A DNA stretch of 64,000 nt from Woeseia sp034521225 (GTDB taxonomy: Bacteria > Pseudomonadota > Gammaproteobacteria > Steroidobacterales > Woeseiaceae). Below, one piece after another: positions 16,601 to 23,724 of this stretch. The stretch's first letter is position 1; every line of letters begins with the position of its first letter. The notes beneath the pieces were generated by a model that saw nothing but the letters and a program-made list of their open reading frames with translations, ran no database searches and had not been told where the DNA came from. The translations under genes were made by a program, and so were the position numbers. Location of the stretch: positions 88,280 to 152,279 of the forward strand of contig JAXHMR010000018.1 in the NCBI GenBank assembly GCA_034521225.1, given 5' to 3'.

Positions 16601-19315
16601 GAGGCGCTGAAGCGCCATCTGCATACGCTGAAAGGCGGGGCACGCATGGCGGGTATTTCCGCCATGGGCAACCTGAGCCATGAACTCGAAACCTTGCTGA
16701 TCAATATTGACGAAGGCCGCGTCGAACCGTCGGAGCAGGTCGACGCGCTGCTGCAGCAGAGTATCGACGAATTGCACCACATGCGGGACAGCGTCATTTC
16801 CGGACGCAAGGTCACCGCCGCGGTGCAGCTCGAAGAGCGCGTTCGCGCCGCGTCGAGCGGCGCGCGTGGCGACCGCGTAACGGGCAGCCAGCCGCAGGAA
16901 TCCGCCGCAATCGACGACGACGTACCGGTCGAATTCAGTTCCGAGCCGGAAGAGTCCGTCAGCATGGTGATCGTCGATTCGACCGAAACTGGCGACGCCC
17001 TCAACGAGCCTGACACTCACGCGGCCGACGAGGAGCCTGATACCACCGATGCCGGCGGCCACGAGATACCCGACGTTGAGGACGAGTTCGCGCACGATGA
17101 TACGTCACCGCACGTGCCGGCACTGCCGGGCGCCGGGCGCGACGAAGTGCCGGTCGCGCCAGACGCCGTCGTCGGCGAAACCGCTGATCGTGCCGAGCTG
17201 GAAACAGAGACTGAGCCGGAGCCAGGGCCCGAAGCTGAGCCGGAGCCCGAGGCTGGACCTGTACTCGAGGCAGAGCCCGAACCCGAGCCCGAACCCGAGC
17301 CCGAACCCGAGGTTGAACCCGTGCTCGAGGCAGAGCCCGAACCTGAGGTTGAACCCGTGCTCGAGGCAGAGCCCGAGACGGAACCGGCGCCCGGGCCTGC
17401 GGCCGACGACGGTGCTGAACCCGGCCGCCGGATCATGCAGCTCGACAAGGCCGACGGTGCCAGCGACCGCGCGGCGGCGAGAAGCACAAGCGATGGCCGC
17501 CAGGAATTCGCCCGCATCGACGCTGACCTGCTCGAGGACCTGCTGAATGCGGCCGGCGAAATCAGCATCTACCACTCGCGCTTGAGCCAGCAGGTCAATT
17601 CTATCGAGTTTCATGTCGACGAACTGGAGCAGACGGTCATACGGCTGCGCGAACAGTTGCGCAAGCTTGAGTCAGAGACCGAAGCGCAGATCATGCACCG
17701 GCACCAGGACACCGTTGTCGTCAAGGACTTCGACCCGCTGGAGATGGACCGCTATTCGAACCTGCAACAGCTGACACGTGCGCTGGCCGAATCGGCCAAC
17801 GACATGGGCAGCCTTAAGGACCTGCTGCACAACCTGACCGGCGAGGCCGAGACGCTGCTGGTACAGCAGTCGCGGGTTACGGCGGAGCTGCAGGACGGGC
17901 TGATGCGCACACGCATGGTGCCGTTCCAGCGCCATGTGCCGCGGCTGACACGGCTGGTCCGGCAGGTCGCGCAGGAAGCGGGGAAGCGTGCCGAACTGGC
18001 CGTCGAAGGAGCGTCCGGTGAACTGGACCGGCAAGTGCTCGAAAAAATGCTGCCGCCGTTCGAGCACATGGTGCGAAATGCGGTCGTGCACGGTATCGAG
18101 GATGCAGATAAACGGCAGGCCGCCGGCAAGCCGGCAACCGGGCGCATCACAATTCGCCTGCGTCGTGAGGGCGCGGAAATGGTAATCGATGTTGCCGACG
18201 ACGGTGCCGGACTTAACGTCGATGCGATTCGCCGCAAGGCTTTCGAACGTGACTTGCTGAAGCCCGACAGCAATGTAACCGACACGGAAATCATGCAGCT
18301 GATCCTGACGCCGGGCTTCAGCACCGCCGGTACCGTGACCCAATCGGCCGGCCGCGGTGTCGGTATGGACGTCGTCGCCAATGAGGTCAAGCAGCTTGGT
18401 GGTTCGCTGCAGATCTCGTCGGTTATCGGGCAGGGAACCAACTTTACGATACGGCTGCCGTTCACGCTGGCCATCACGCAGGCGCTGATCGTGCGCGCCG
18501 GCGAAGAAGTGTATGCCCTGCCGTTGCCGACTGTCGAAGGTGTTGCCCGCATTGCGCGATCGGAACTCGAAAACCTGCTGCAGCAAAGCGATCCGGTCTA
18601 CGAATACGGCGAACAGCAATACCGCTTCCGGCACCTGGGCCTGTATCTCGGCGGCCAGCCGGCAAGCCTCCCCGAGGAGGATTCCTACGTACCCGTTATT
18701 CTCGTGCGCGCTGGCGAATATTCCGCGGCCCTGCTGACTGACGAGATGATTGCGAGCCAGGAAATCGTCGTCAAATCGGTGGGCCCACAGCTGGCCAGTG
18801 TACGCGGCGTTTCCGGCGCCACGATCCTGGGCGATGGCCGCATCGTGCTTATTCTCGATATAAATGCGCTGGTGCGCGCCGGTGCCCCGGTCGTTGAAGT
18901 CCGGAACGCGCAACCGGCCGCCGCCGACCAGCGGCCACTGGCGATGGTCGTCGATGATTCGATCACCGTGCGTCGTGTGATGGAACGCTTCCTGACGCGC
19001 AACGGCCTGCGCGTCGTCACCGCGAAGGACGGCATGGATGCCATCAGCATACTGCGTGATACCCGGCCCGACATTATCCTGCTCGATATCGAAATGCCGC
19101 GCATGGATGGCTACGAATTTGCGACACACGTGCGTAACGATGAACGTGTGTCGGATGTGCCGATCATCATGATTACGTCACGCACCGGCGACAAGCACCG
19201 GGCGCGCGCCATCGAGATCGGCGTCAATGATTACCTCGGCAAGCCCTACCAGGATGCGCAGCTGCTGGACTCGATCCGGCGGCTGCTTGAAGAGCGCGGA
19301 GTGAACCTTTCATGA
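13676..19315 (+). CDS. chpA: ChpA/PilL hybrid chemosensory histidine kinase
   Basis: 1879 residues. The N-terminal part (1-600) is helical, FimL-like, with degenerate Hpt segments. Clear Hpt sites follow: RSFHTLKGSGRMVG (His about 675), RSCHTLHGSANMAN (about 825) and HLHTLKGGARMAG (about 983). Then comes a Glu/Pro repeat linker (about 1180-1245), a P3 dimerisation helix, an ATPase domain (HMVRNAVVHGIEDADKR about 1462, GRGVGMDVV), a CheW domain, and a C-terminal receiver (VDDSITVRRVMERF; phospho-Asp about 1801 in ILLDIEMPRMDG). No pilK methyltransferase lies between pilJ and chpA. Shorter than the Pseudomonas protein (about 2470), with fewer Hpt domains. Overlaps chpC by four bases. Confidence 0.96.
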   Translation: MSSESGIQERLDDGETAGGVAARALGIVSHELMETIRSAHLALEECVDGRGGKVALTRAGELLHQIRGVLRMTETYGAALLAEEMEAVCTYLTKLQADTGRDDGLDALTRAMVQLPNYIERLLGGGRDIALVLLPMLNDLRAVRGKPLLSEGTLLLLNLSPSRKVPDAQAREASGEDPVEVARRVRPRFQLALLGWIKGGNSSQHLKTLGTVVESLERSATRDDMHQLWWVLGGVLESLQNGGLDTSVSVKRLLGQADRQIETLIDEGPESFAHQRVTDLLNNLLYYVARSGNAGPRISEIRAAFNLSELLPGDEQVEHARESLSAPSVKLMKTVAAAIKEDLGRVKDVLDIYVRTGMNKSSELVPQLDLLKKISDTLGVLGLGELRGDVEAEVERLKSVVRDGGASEQTILEIASTLLCVEDRLDQQLLRLIMPQGEEPRDGQPALAPEEDADYRQVAEAVMRESIINLARIKETFSQSLTSNSDSHGVDSVPALIRGIKAGLLMLNKPHAMEVFDRVGELILLTLRGGGPSRLQQKETDRLADAIVSIEYYMETVKAGRREPAYMLDNAESCLVVLEDMAQRLRAEKASAADGSATPPAEAPTPPPTTPAAMQATAVMDTPVVAGDAEHLDPELLELFIEEAKEEIASIKRNLPMWADSPDDMETLITVRRSFHTLKGSGRMVGAERIGEYCWSVENLLNRLINRTLNRTPPMIKFISSAAAVVPELVEQLEVGSEPKSDVALMIARANAFADGDPNAAVLTIGTPHAEQTEELPALEMDPVLLDIFAKETAGHLKAIRGFIESCEGHRPPYLVTDKLHRSCHTLHGSANMANVDRGVAVTGALNRFVRRLYDYQLGFDERGVDALSAAAAAIETIVGDINRRDRERADYSGLIDHLMALTNSVEPEAPEEKLIEPEAEDEPAVPADATPEPEAADYDAEIAAIFSEEAAELLESADQALSTWSRDRGSRQHVEALKRHLHTLKGGARMAGISAMGNLSHELETLLINIDEGRVEPSEQVDALLQQSIDELHHMRDSVISGRKVTAAVQLEERVRAASSGARGDRVTGSQPQESAAIDDDVPVEFSSEPEESVSMVIVDSTETGDALNEPDTHAADEEPDTTDAGGHEIPDVEDEFAHDDTSPHVPALPGAGRDEVPVAPDAVVGETADRAELETETEPEPGPEAEPEPEAGPVLEAEPEPEPEPEPEPEVEPVLEAEPEPEVEPVLEAEPETEPAPGPAADDGAEPGRRIMQLDKADGASDRAAARSTSDGRQEFARIDADLLEDLLNAAGEISIYHSRLSQQVNSIEFHVDELEQTVIRLREQLRKLESETEAQIMHRHQDTVVVKDFDPLEMDRYSNLQQLTRALAESANDMGSLKDLLHNLTGEAETLLVQQSRVTAELQDGLMRTRMVPFQRHVPRLTRLVRQVAQEAGKRAELAVEGASGELDRQVLEKMLPPFEHMVRNAVVHGIEDADKRQAAGKPATGRITIRLRREGAEMVIDVADDGAGLNVDAIRRKAFERDLLKPDSNVTDTEIMQLILTPGFSTAGTVTQSAGRGVGMDVVANEVKQLGGSLQISSVIGQGTNFTIRLPFTLAITQALIVRAGEEVYALPLPTVEGVARIARSELENLLQQSDPVYEYGEQQYRFRHLGLYLGGQPASLPEEDSYVPVILVRAGEYSAALLTDEMIASQEIVVKSVGPQLASVRGVSGATILGDGRIVLILDINALVRAGAPVVEVRNAQPAAADQRPLAMVVDDSITVRRVMERFLTRNGLRVVTAKDGMDAISILRDTRPDIILLDIEMPRMDGYEFATHVRNDERVSDVPIIMITSRTGDKHRARAIEIGVNDYLGKPYQDAQLLDSIRRLLEERGVNLS
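17212..17400 (+). repeat. Glu/Pro-coding tandem repeat inside chpA
   Basis: Repeats of GAGCCCGAACCC, plus a longer block (GAACCCGTGCTCGAGGCAGA) occurring about three times, encode an acidic EPEPEP linker between the last Hpt and the kinase dimerisation domain. Confidence 0.75.
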
Positions 19316-19782
19316 GCGACGCCAGCGAGGAACTCTACAGCCTGCTCGTGCCGCTGGTGGAAGACCGGTTGATCGTGCCGCGCGCCTGCGTGGCCGAGGT
19401 TGTCCGTTTTACCGCACCACACCGCGAGCCCGGCAGCGAAGACTGGCTGCTCGGCACAGTAACGTGGAGCGGCCGCGAGCTGCCGGTGATTTCGTTCGAA
19501 GGTGCGATGGGCCGGGACGTACCGGCAACGACCGGCCGTACGCGCATCGTTGTGTTCCACGCCGCCAGCGGCCAGGTGCGGGCCGGTTATTTCGGCATCC
19601 TGACACAGGGGTTCCCGCAACTGGTGCGCGTCAATCGTGATGTCCTGAAGCTCGAATCCACGGATGGCTGGCCGGCCGACGCGCCGGTACTGTGCCGCGT
19701 CAAGATGATCAACGAGTACCCGCTGATCCCGCACCTCGACCGGCTCGAGGCGATGATTCACGCGCAAAGCCTGCAGGCCTGA
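19312..19782 (+). CDS. chpC: CheW-like protein ChpC
   Basis: 156 residues of CheW type (LYSLLVPLVEDRLIVPRACVAEVVRF, WLLGTVTWSGRELPVISFEGAMG, GYFGILTQGFPQLVRV). It overlaps the chpA stop in an ATGA, so translation is coupled. Position and size fit ChpC of Pseudomonas, a second adaptor that links ChpA to other inputs. No chpB methylesterase follows; the next gene is rsmE on the other strand. Confidence 0.85.
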   Translation: MSDASEELYSLLVPLVEDRLIVPRACVAEVVRFTAPHREPGSEDWLLGTVTWSGRELPVISFEGAMGRDVPATTGRTRIVVFHAASGQVRAGYFGILTQGFPQLVRVNRDVLKLESTDGWPADAPVLCRVKMINEYPLIPHLDRLEAMIHAQSLQA

Positions 19783-19801
19783 CAGACGGGCACCGCCCGC
19801 G

Positions 19802-20545
19802 TCAGTTCCCGTTAACGGACAGATCGCCCCACAGAGCCTGTGCCAGGGCAATGGCAGCAATAGCGGCCGTTTCCGTGCGCAGCGTGCGCGGTCCCAGTGA
19901 CACACGTTTGAAGCCGGCCTCATCAGCCTGTGCGAGTTCGGAATCGCTGAAGCCGCCTTCGGGACCAATGAGCAAGGTCACCTCCGTTGACGGCGCGATG
20001 TCCTGCATCGACTGCGCGGCCCCCGGATGCAGCAGGAGTCGTGTGGCCTGGCCGCCGCTGTCGGCGATGGCCCCGGCAAACGTTGCCGGGGCATCGAGAA
20101 CCGGCAGGGTGTTCCTGCCGCATTGTTCGCAGGCGCTCTGGCAAATACCGCGCCAGTGCCGCGTGCGGCGGTCCGCCCGGCGGTCATCGAGATGCACGAC
20201 CGAGAATTCGCAGTCCAGCGGTGACAGCCGATGCACACCGAGTTCGGTTGCCTTCTGGATGACCGTGTCCATGCGCTCGCCGCGCGACAGTCCCTGCATC
20301 AGCCGCAGCGCGAGCGGCGACTCGACATTACGGTGCACCGCATCGCCGATCCGGAAGGTGATGCCCTTGCGCGCGATGGTCTCGATCACCGACGGAAACT
20401 CGCTGCCGCCGCCATCGAACAGCACGATCGTCTGCCCGGGACGACACCGCAGCACCCGGCCGATATAACGCGCCGGCTCGCCGTCGATAATGAGCGTCTG
20501 GCCCGCCGTCAGTGGCTGGTCGATGTACAGGCGGCGCGACGTCAT
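19802..20545 (-). CDS. rsmE: 16S rRNA m3U1498 methyltransferase
   Basis: 247 residues from ATG 20545 (MTSRRLYIDQPL). SPOUT-fold features: LYIDQPLTAGQTLIIDGEPARYIGRVLR (PUA-like N-terminus), QKATELGVHRLSPLD, and the knot motifs LLIGPEGGFSDSELAQA and SLGPRTLRTETAAIAAIALAQ. Methylates N3 of U1498 in 16S rRNA. The frame extends further upstream on the minus strand, but that part is antisense to ampD and is not used. Convergent with chpC, 19 bp apart; divergent from ampD. Confidence 0.95.
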   Translation of the reverse strand: MTSRRLYIDQPLTAGQTLIIDGEPARYIGRVLRCRPGQTIVLFDGGGSEFPSVIETIARKGITFRIGDAVHRNVESPLALRLMQGLSRGERMDTVIQKATELGVHRLSPLDCEFSVVHLDDRRADRRTRHWRGICQSACEQCGRNTLPVLDAPATFAGAIADSGGQATRLLLHPGAAQSMQDIAPSTEVTLLIGPEGGFSDSELAQADEAGFKRVSLGPRTLRTETAAIAAIALAQALWGDLSVNGN

Positions 20546-20668
20546 TGGCGTGGTGTGATCCGGTAACAGGACGCACGCATTTAGTGCGATCGGGCCGGCG
20601 ATGTCAAAGGCCGGCGGCCGGTGCGGTATCATTGCCACGACGCTTTCTGGAAGCATGACAGGAAATCC

Positions 20669-21268
20669 TTGGACGCAACGCCAGACCCCCATTACACCGT
20701 CAGCCCGGGCGCCGGCGTGCTGCGGCCGGCGCAGCAATGCCCGTCGCCGAACCAGGATGAACGGCCGGCGGGTACCACCGTCGACCTGGTCGTGCTGCAC
20801 GGCATCAGCCTGCCGCCCGGCGAGTTTGGCGGCGGCGCGATCGAGGCGCTGTTCACCAACACGCTGGACTGGGACACGCACCCTTACTACGGGGAAATTC
20901 GCGGACTTGAAGTTTCGGCGCACCTGCTGATCCGGCGCGACGGGTATGTCATCCAGTTCGTGCCGTTCGGGCGCCGGGCCTGGCATGCCGGCGCCTCGTC
21001 CTTCCGTGGGCGTGCCGCCTGCAATGACTATTCCATCGGCATCGAACTGGAAGGCGAGGACACGACACCGTACAGCGACGCGCAGTACCGCCACCTCTCT
21101 GCCGTCCTCCTGGCGCTCAGGCAGCATTTCCCGGCGCTTGATGCGCGCCGGATTGCCGGTCACTGTGACGTCGCGCCTGACAGGAAACAGGACCCGGGTC
21201 CTGCTTTCGACTGGCTGCGTCTGTATGATGACCTGATCGCCGGGGAGCGCATGGCTGGACAGCGATGA
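20669..21268 (+). CDS. ampD: 1,6-anhydro-N-acetylmuramyl-L-alanine amidase AmpD
   Basis: Cytoplasmic zinc amidase of peptidoglycan recycling. Amidase_2 motifs: VDLVVLHGISLPPGEFGG (first zinc His), CNDYSIGIELEGEDTTPY, and IAGHCDVAPDRKQDPGPAFDW (zinc His and Asp plus the catalytic Lys). TTG 20669 preceded by AGGAAAT gives LDATPDPHYTVSPG, the usual family N-terminus; ATG 20621 would add 16 residues. About 199 residues. Overlaps ampE by four bases. Confidence 0.93.
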   Translation: MDATPDPHYTVSPGAGVLRPAQQCPSPNQDERPAGTTVDLVVLHGISLPPGEFGGGAIEALFTNTLDWDTHPYYGEIRGLEVSAHLLIRRDGYVIQFVPFGRRAWHAGASSFRGRAACNDYSIGIELEGEDTTPYSDAQYRHLSAVLLALRQHFPALDARRIAGHCDVAPDRKQDPGPAFDWLRLYDDLIAGERMAGQR

Positions 21269-22176
21269 ATCTGATTGCTTTATTGATAGGACTGGCGGTT
21301 GAACGCCTTGCAACGCAACTTTTTCACCTGCGGGAATTGCGCTGGCTCGACAAGGTCATAGATGCCGGTTATGGCCAGTTCGCACGTTTTGCGGGCTGGC
21401 CGGCGATAATTCCCGTTGCCCTGCTGGCCGCGTTGCTGGTGTTTCCGGTCTTTCTCGTAACGTTCCTGCTGGGCGATGCACTGTTCGGGTTCGCCTACCT
21501 GCTGCTGGCTGTCATTGTGCTGTTTTTTTCACTGGGTCCGAGAGACATCGGTGAGGAAATCGATGACTACTGCTCGGCGCTCGAGTCCGGCGATGCCGAA
21601 CGCATACGCGTAACCTCGAAAGCGCTGCTGGAACGCGACGTGGACGATGACGAAGCGGAGCGGATCCGGCACGTCGAGGAAGCCGTTTTTGTGCAGGCAA
21701 ACAACCGCCTGTTTGCAGTCATCTTCTGGTTTGTCGTATTCGGTCCGCTGGGTGCGTGGGCTTACCGCGTCATGGACCTGATTCGCCGTCGCGCCGTATT
21801 CAACGCAAGCCGCGCCGACGGTTCGGCTGACGAGGCAGAGCGCATGGCCGCGGCCGCGGCGGCACTGCACGGCTGGGTTGCGTGGATTCCGGCGCGCCTG
21901 ACCGCGGCCGGGTACGCGCTGGCCGGCAGTTTTGACGACGCGCGTGCCGCCTGGCGACATCCGCATGCCCCGGAAGCATTGACGACGGGCGAACAGAACG
22001 AACAGTTGCTCGGCCGGGTTGGGGCGGCTGCCATCGCGCTGGGGCATCGCGACAATGAATCGGTGACCGAGCGCGGCATTCGCGGCGCGACGGCGGCGCG
22101 GCACCTCGTGCTGCGATTGCTGTGGTTGTGGGCCGTAGTCATCGCCGGCCTGACGCTGTACGGCTGGTCTATGTGA
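21265..22176 (+). CDS. ampE: AmpE-like inner membrane protein
   Basis: 303 residues, translationally coupled to ampD. AmpE/CobD-like family: N-terminal MNLIALLIGLAVERL, hydrophobic segments near residues 45-90 (VALLAALLVFPVFLVTFLL, LLLAVIVLFFSLGPRD) and 150-170, and a C-terminal helix LLWLWAVVIAGLTLYG. The family pairs FSLGPRD with the acidic cytoplasmic region that follows. The ampD-ampE order is conserved in enterics and pseudomonads. The biochemical role is unclear; named as a signalling modulator for beta-lactamase induction. Confidence 0.88.
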   Translation: MNLIALLIGLAVERLATQLFHLRELRWLDKVIDAGYGQFARFAGWPAIIPVALLAALLVFPVFLVTFLLGDALFGFAYLLLAVIVLFFSLGPRDIGEEIDDYCSALESGDAERIRVTSKALLERDVDDDEAERIRHVEEAVFVQANNRLFAVIFWFVVFGPLGAWAYRVMDLIRRRAVFNASRADGSADEAERMAAAAAALHGWVAWIPARLTAAGYALAGSFDDARAAWRHPHAPEALTTGEQNEQLLGRVGAAAIALGHRDNESVTERGIRGATAARHLVLRLLWLWAVVIAGLTLYGWSM

Positions 22177-22199
22177 CCTCAAGCGCGGAGTGACCCAGG

Positions 22200-23084
22200 T
22201 TGATCAGGATATCAATGCTGCTGGCGTGGCTGGCGCTGGGCACCATTGTGGCTTGTCAGCCGCCGGCGGGCGAGCTGCCCGGTGACGAAACTGCACCGCC
22301 CGCTACACGTATAGTCACGCTGGCGCCGCATCTCGCAGAGCTCGTCTTCGCGGCCGGAGCCGGCGACAAGCTCGTCGGCGTCAGTGCGTACAGTGACTAT
22401 CCGCAGGCCGTCCGGGCGTTGCCGATTGTCGGCGACGCATTCATGGTCGACCAGGAGCAGCTCGCGCTGCTCCGCCCGGACCTGTTGCTGGCCTGGCAAA
22501 GCGGCACGCCGGCGCGGGTGGTTGATGAATTGCGCGAGCGCGGCTATCGCGTGGAAGTTCTGCAAAGCCGCGGCCTGGATGATGTTGCAACGGCGATGCG
22601 GCAAATCGGTGGACTGACAGGACTGGCCGGTAACGCTGAACGTGCGGCAGCCGAATTTTCTGCCGGCCTCGCACGGCTGTCCGAGACCTGGCGTGATGCA
22701 TCCCCGATCGGGGTCTTCTACCAGGTATCCGGGAGGCCGCTTTACACGGTGAACGGGGATCACTACGTCAGTGACCTGATCGAGCTCTGTGGCGGGCGCA
22801 ACGTGTTCGCGGGCCTTGGCAGCCTTGCACCGCTGGTGTCGGAGGAGGCGGTGCTTGAGCGAAATCCGGAACTGTTGCTTGCCGCGGATACCGGCGAGCA
22901 GGACACATTCGAACACTGGAAACGATGGCCGTCGCTGGCGGCCAATCGTTATGGCAACCATTTCCTGGTCCCGGCTGACCAGGTCGCCCGCGCCACGCCG
23001 CGACTTGTCGAGGCGGGCCAGGCGATCTGCCGGGTTTTGCAAAAGGGTCGCGAACGGCGCGGCCCGGAGAGAACGAATGACTGA
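22200..23084 (+). CDS. btuF: BtuF-like cobalamin ABC transporter substrate-binding lipoprotein
   Basis: About 290 residues; TTG 22200 or ATG 22215. Signal/lipobox: LAWLALGTIVACQ. BtuF/FhuD-type fold: RIVTLAPHLAELVFAAGAGDKLVGVSAYSDYP, LPIVGDAFMVDQEQLALLRPDLLLAW, GVFYQVSGRPLYTVNGDHYVSDLIELCGGRNVF. Captures corrinoids for a BtuCD importer. A BtuD-like ATPase and a riboswitch-controlled btuB lie 17-20 kb away; no BtuC permease is in the window. The GNAT gene starts just upstream of its stop. Confidence 0.82.
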   Translation: MIRISMLLAWLALGTIVACQPPAGELPGDETAPPATRIVTLAPHLAELVFAAGAGDKLVGVSAYSDYPQAVRALPIVGDAFMVDQEQLALLRPDLLLAWQSGTPARVVDELRERGYRVEVLQSRGLDDVATAMRQIGGLTGLAGNAERAAAEFSAGLARLSETWRDASPIGVFYQVSGRPLYTVNGDHYVSDLIELCGGRNVFAGLGSLAPLVSEEAVLERNPELLLAADTGEQDTFEHWKRWPSLAANRYGNHFLVPADQVARATPRLVEAGQAICRVLQKGRERRGPERTND

Positions 23085-23724
23085 AACAATAAAATTACGG
23101 CCCGCCACGGCCATGGACCTGCAGGCTGTCAGCGACTTGCTGCAGGATGCCGGGCTGCCGATCGATGACCTGAAGAGCGAGCTGCTGCACGAATTCGTCG
23201 TGGCCGGGGCGCAGGGCGGCGGCCTGGTCGGCGCGATAGGGCTGCAACGATTCGGCGAGACAGCGCTGCTGCGGTCGCTGGTGACCGATGTAGCAACGCG
23301 CGGCAAGGGTCTCGGCACACGGCTGCTGCAGGCACTCGAGGACCGCGCCCGTGCGTCCGGCATCCGTGAATTGTGGTTGTTGACGATAGACGCAGACGGT
23401 TTCTTCGCCCGCCACAAATACAGCGCCGAGAATCGTGCAGAGGCGCCGGAGTCGGTTGCCGGCACGACCGAGTTCAGCACGTTATGCCCCGCAACAGCGC
23501 ACCTGATGCGCAAGCGGCTGGAGAACCCTGCCGCCGTGAGACCAACTGCTCAATCGGGCAAGCTACTGATCGGACGCGCCCGTGCGGGTCGTCGAGGCAA
23601 GCCTACCCTTGGCGGGACAGCAACGGCGCCTTTCGACGCCATGGGGCGGCGCGGTTTGCGGGCTGCCGAACGCCAGATTGCATGCTGTCGAGTTCAACCA
23701 GGAGCTCTTCAATCTCCGCTTTGA
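23077..23724 (+). CDS. ArsN2-like GNAT acetyltransferase (probable lost stop)
   Basis: The core is about 150 residues: IKLRPATAMDLQAVSDLLQDAGLPIDDL, VGAIGLQRFGETALLRSLVTDVATRGKGLGTRLL (acetyl-CoA loop) and GIRELWLLTIDADGFFARHKY. This pattern is typical of ArsN-type acetyltransferases near arsenic genes, but no arsenic gene is seen here. The family normally ends shortly after LCPATAHLM. Here the frame continues about 65 residues and overlaps the convergent kinase gene, so the natural stop at about 23,530 is probably lost or misread. Overlaps the btuF end by eight bases. Confidence 0.8.
   Translation: MTETIKLRPATAMDLQAVSDLLQDAGLPIDDLKSELLHEFVVAGAQGGGLVGAIGLQRFGETALLRSLVTDVATRGKGLGTRLLQALEDRARASGIRELWLLTIDADGFFARHKYSAENRAEAPESVAGTTEFSTLCPATAHLMRKRLENPAAVRPTAQSGKLLIGRARAGRRGKPTLGGTATAPFDAMGRRGLRAAERQIACCRVQPGALQSPL

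Noticed and set aside
15122..17095. 657-residue open frame on the minus strand inside chpA
   Set aside because: Exact antisense of chpA in a GC-rich gene; composition (His, Arg, Gln-rich) and lack of motifs show a codon-bias shadow.
17672..19129. 485-residue open frame on the minus strand inside the chpA kinase/receiver part
   Set aside because: Antisense shadow of the strongly conserved ATPase and receiver domains.
20546..21313. N-terminal extension of RsmE
   Set aside because: The extra frame is antisense to ampD; RsmE homologues start at MTSRRLY-like sequence (20545).
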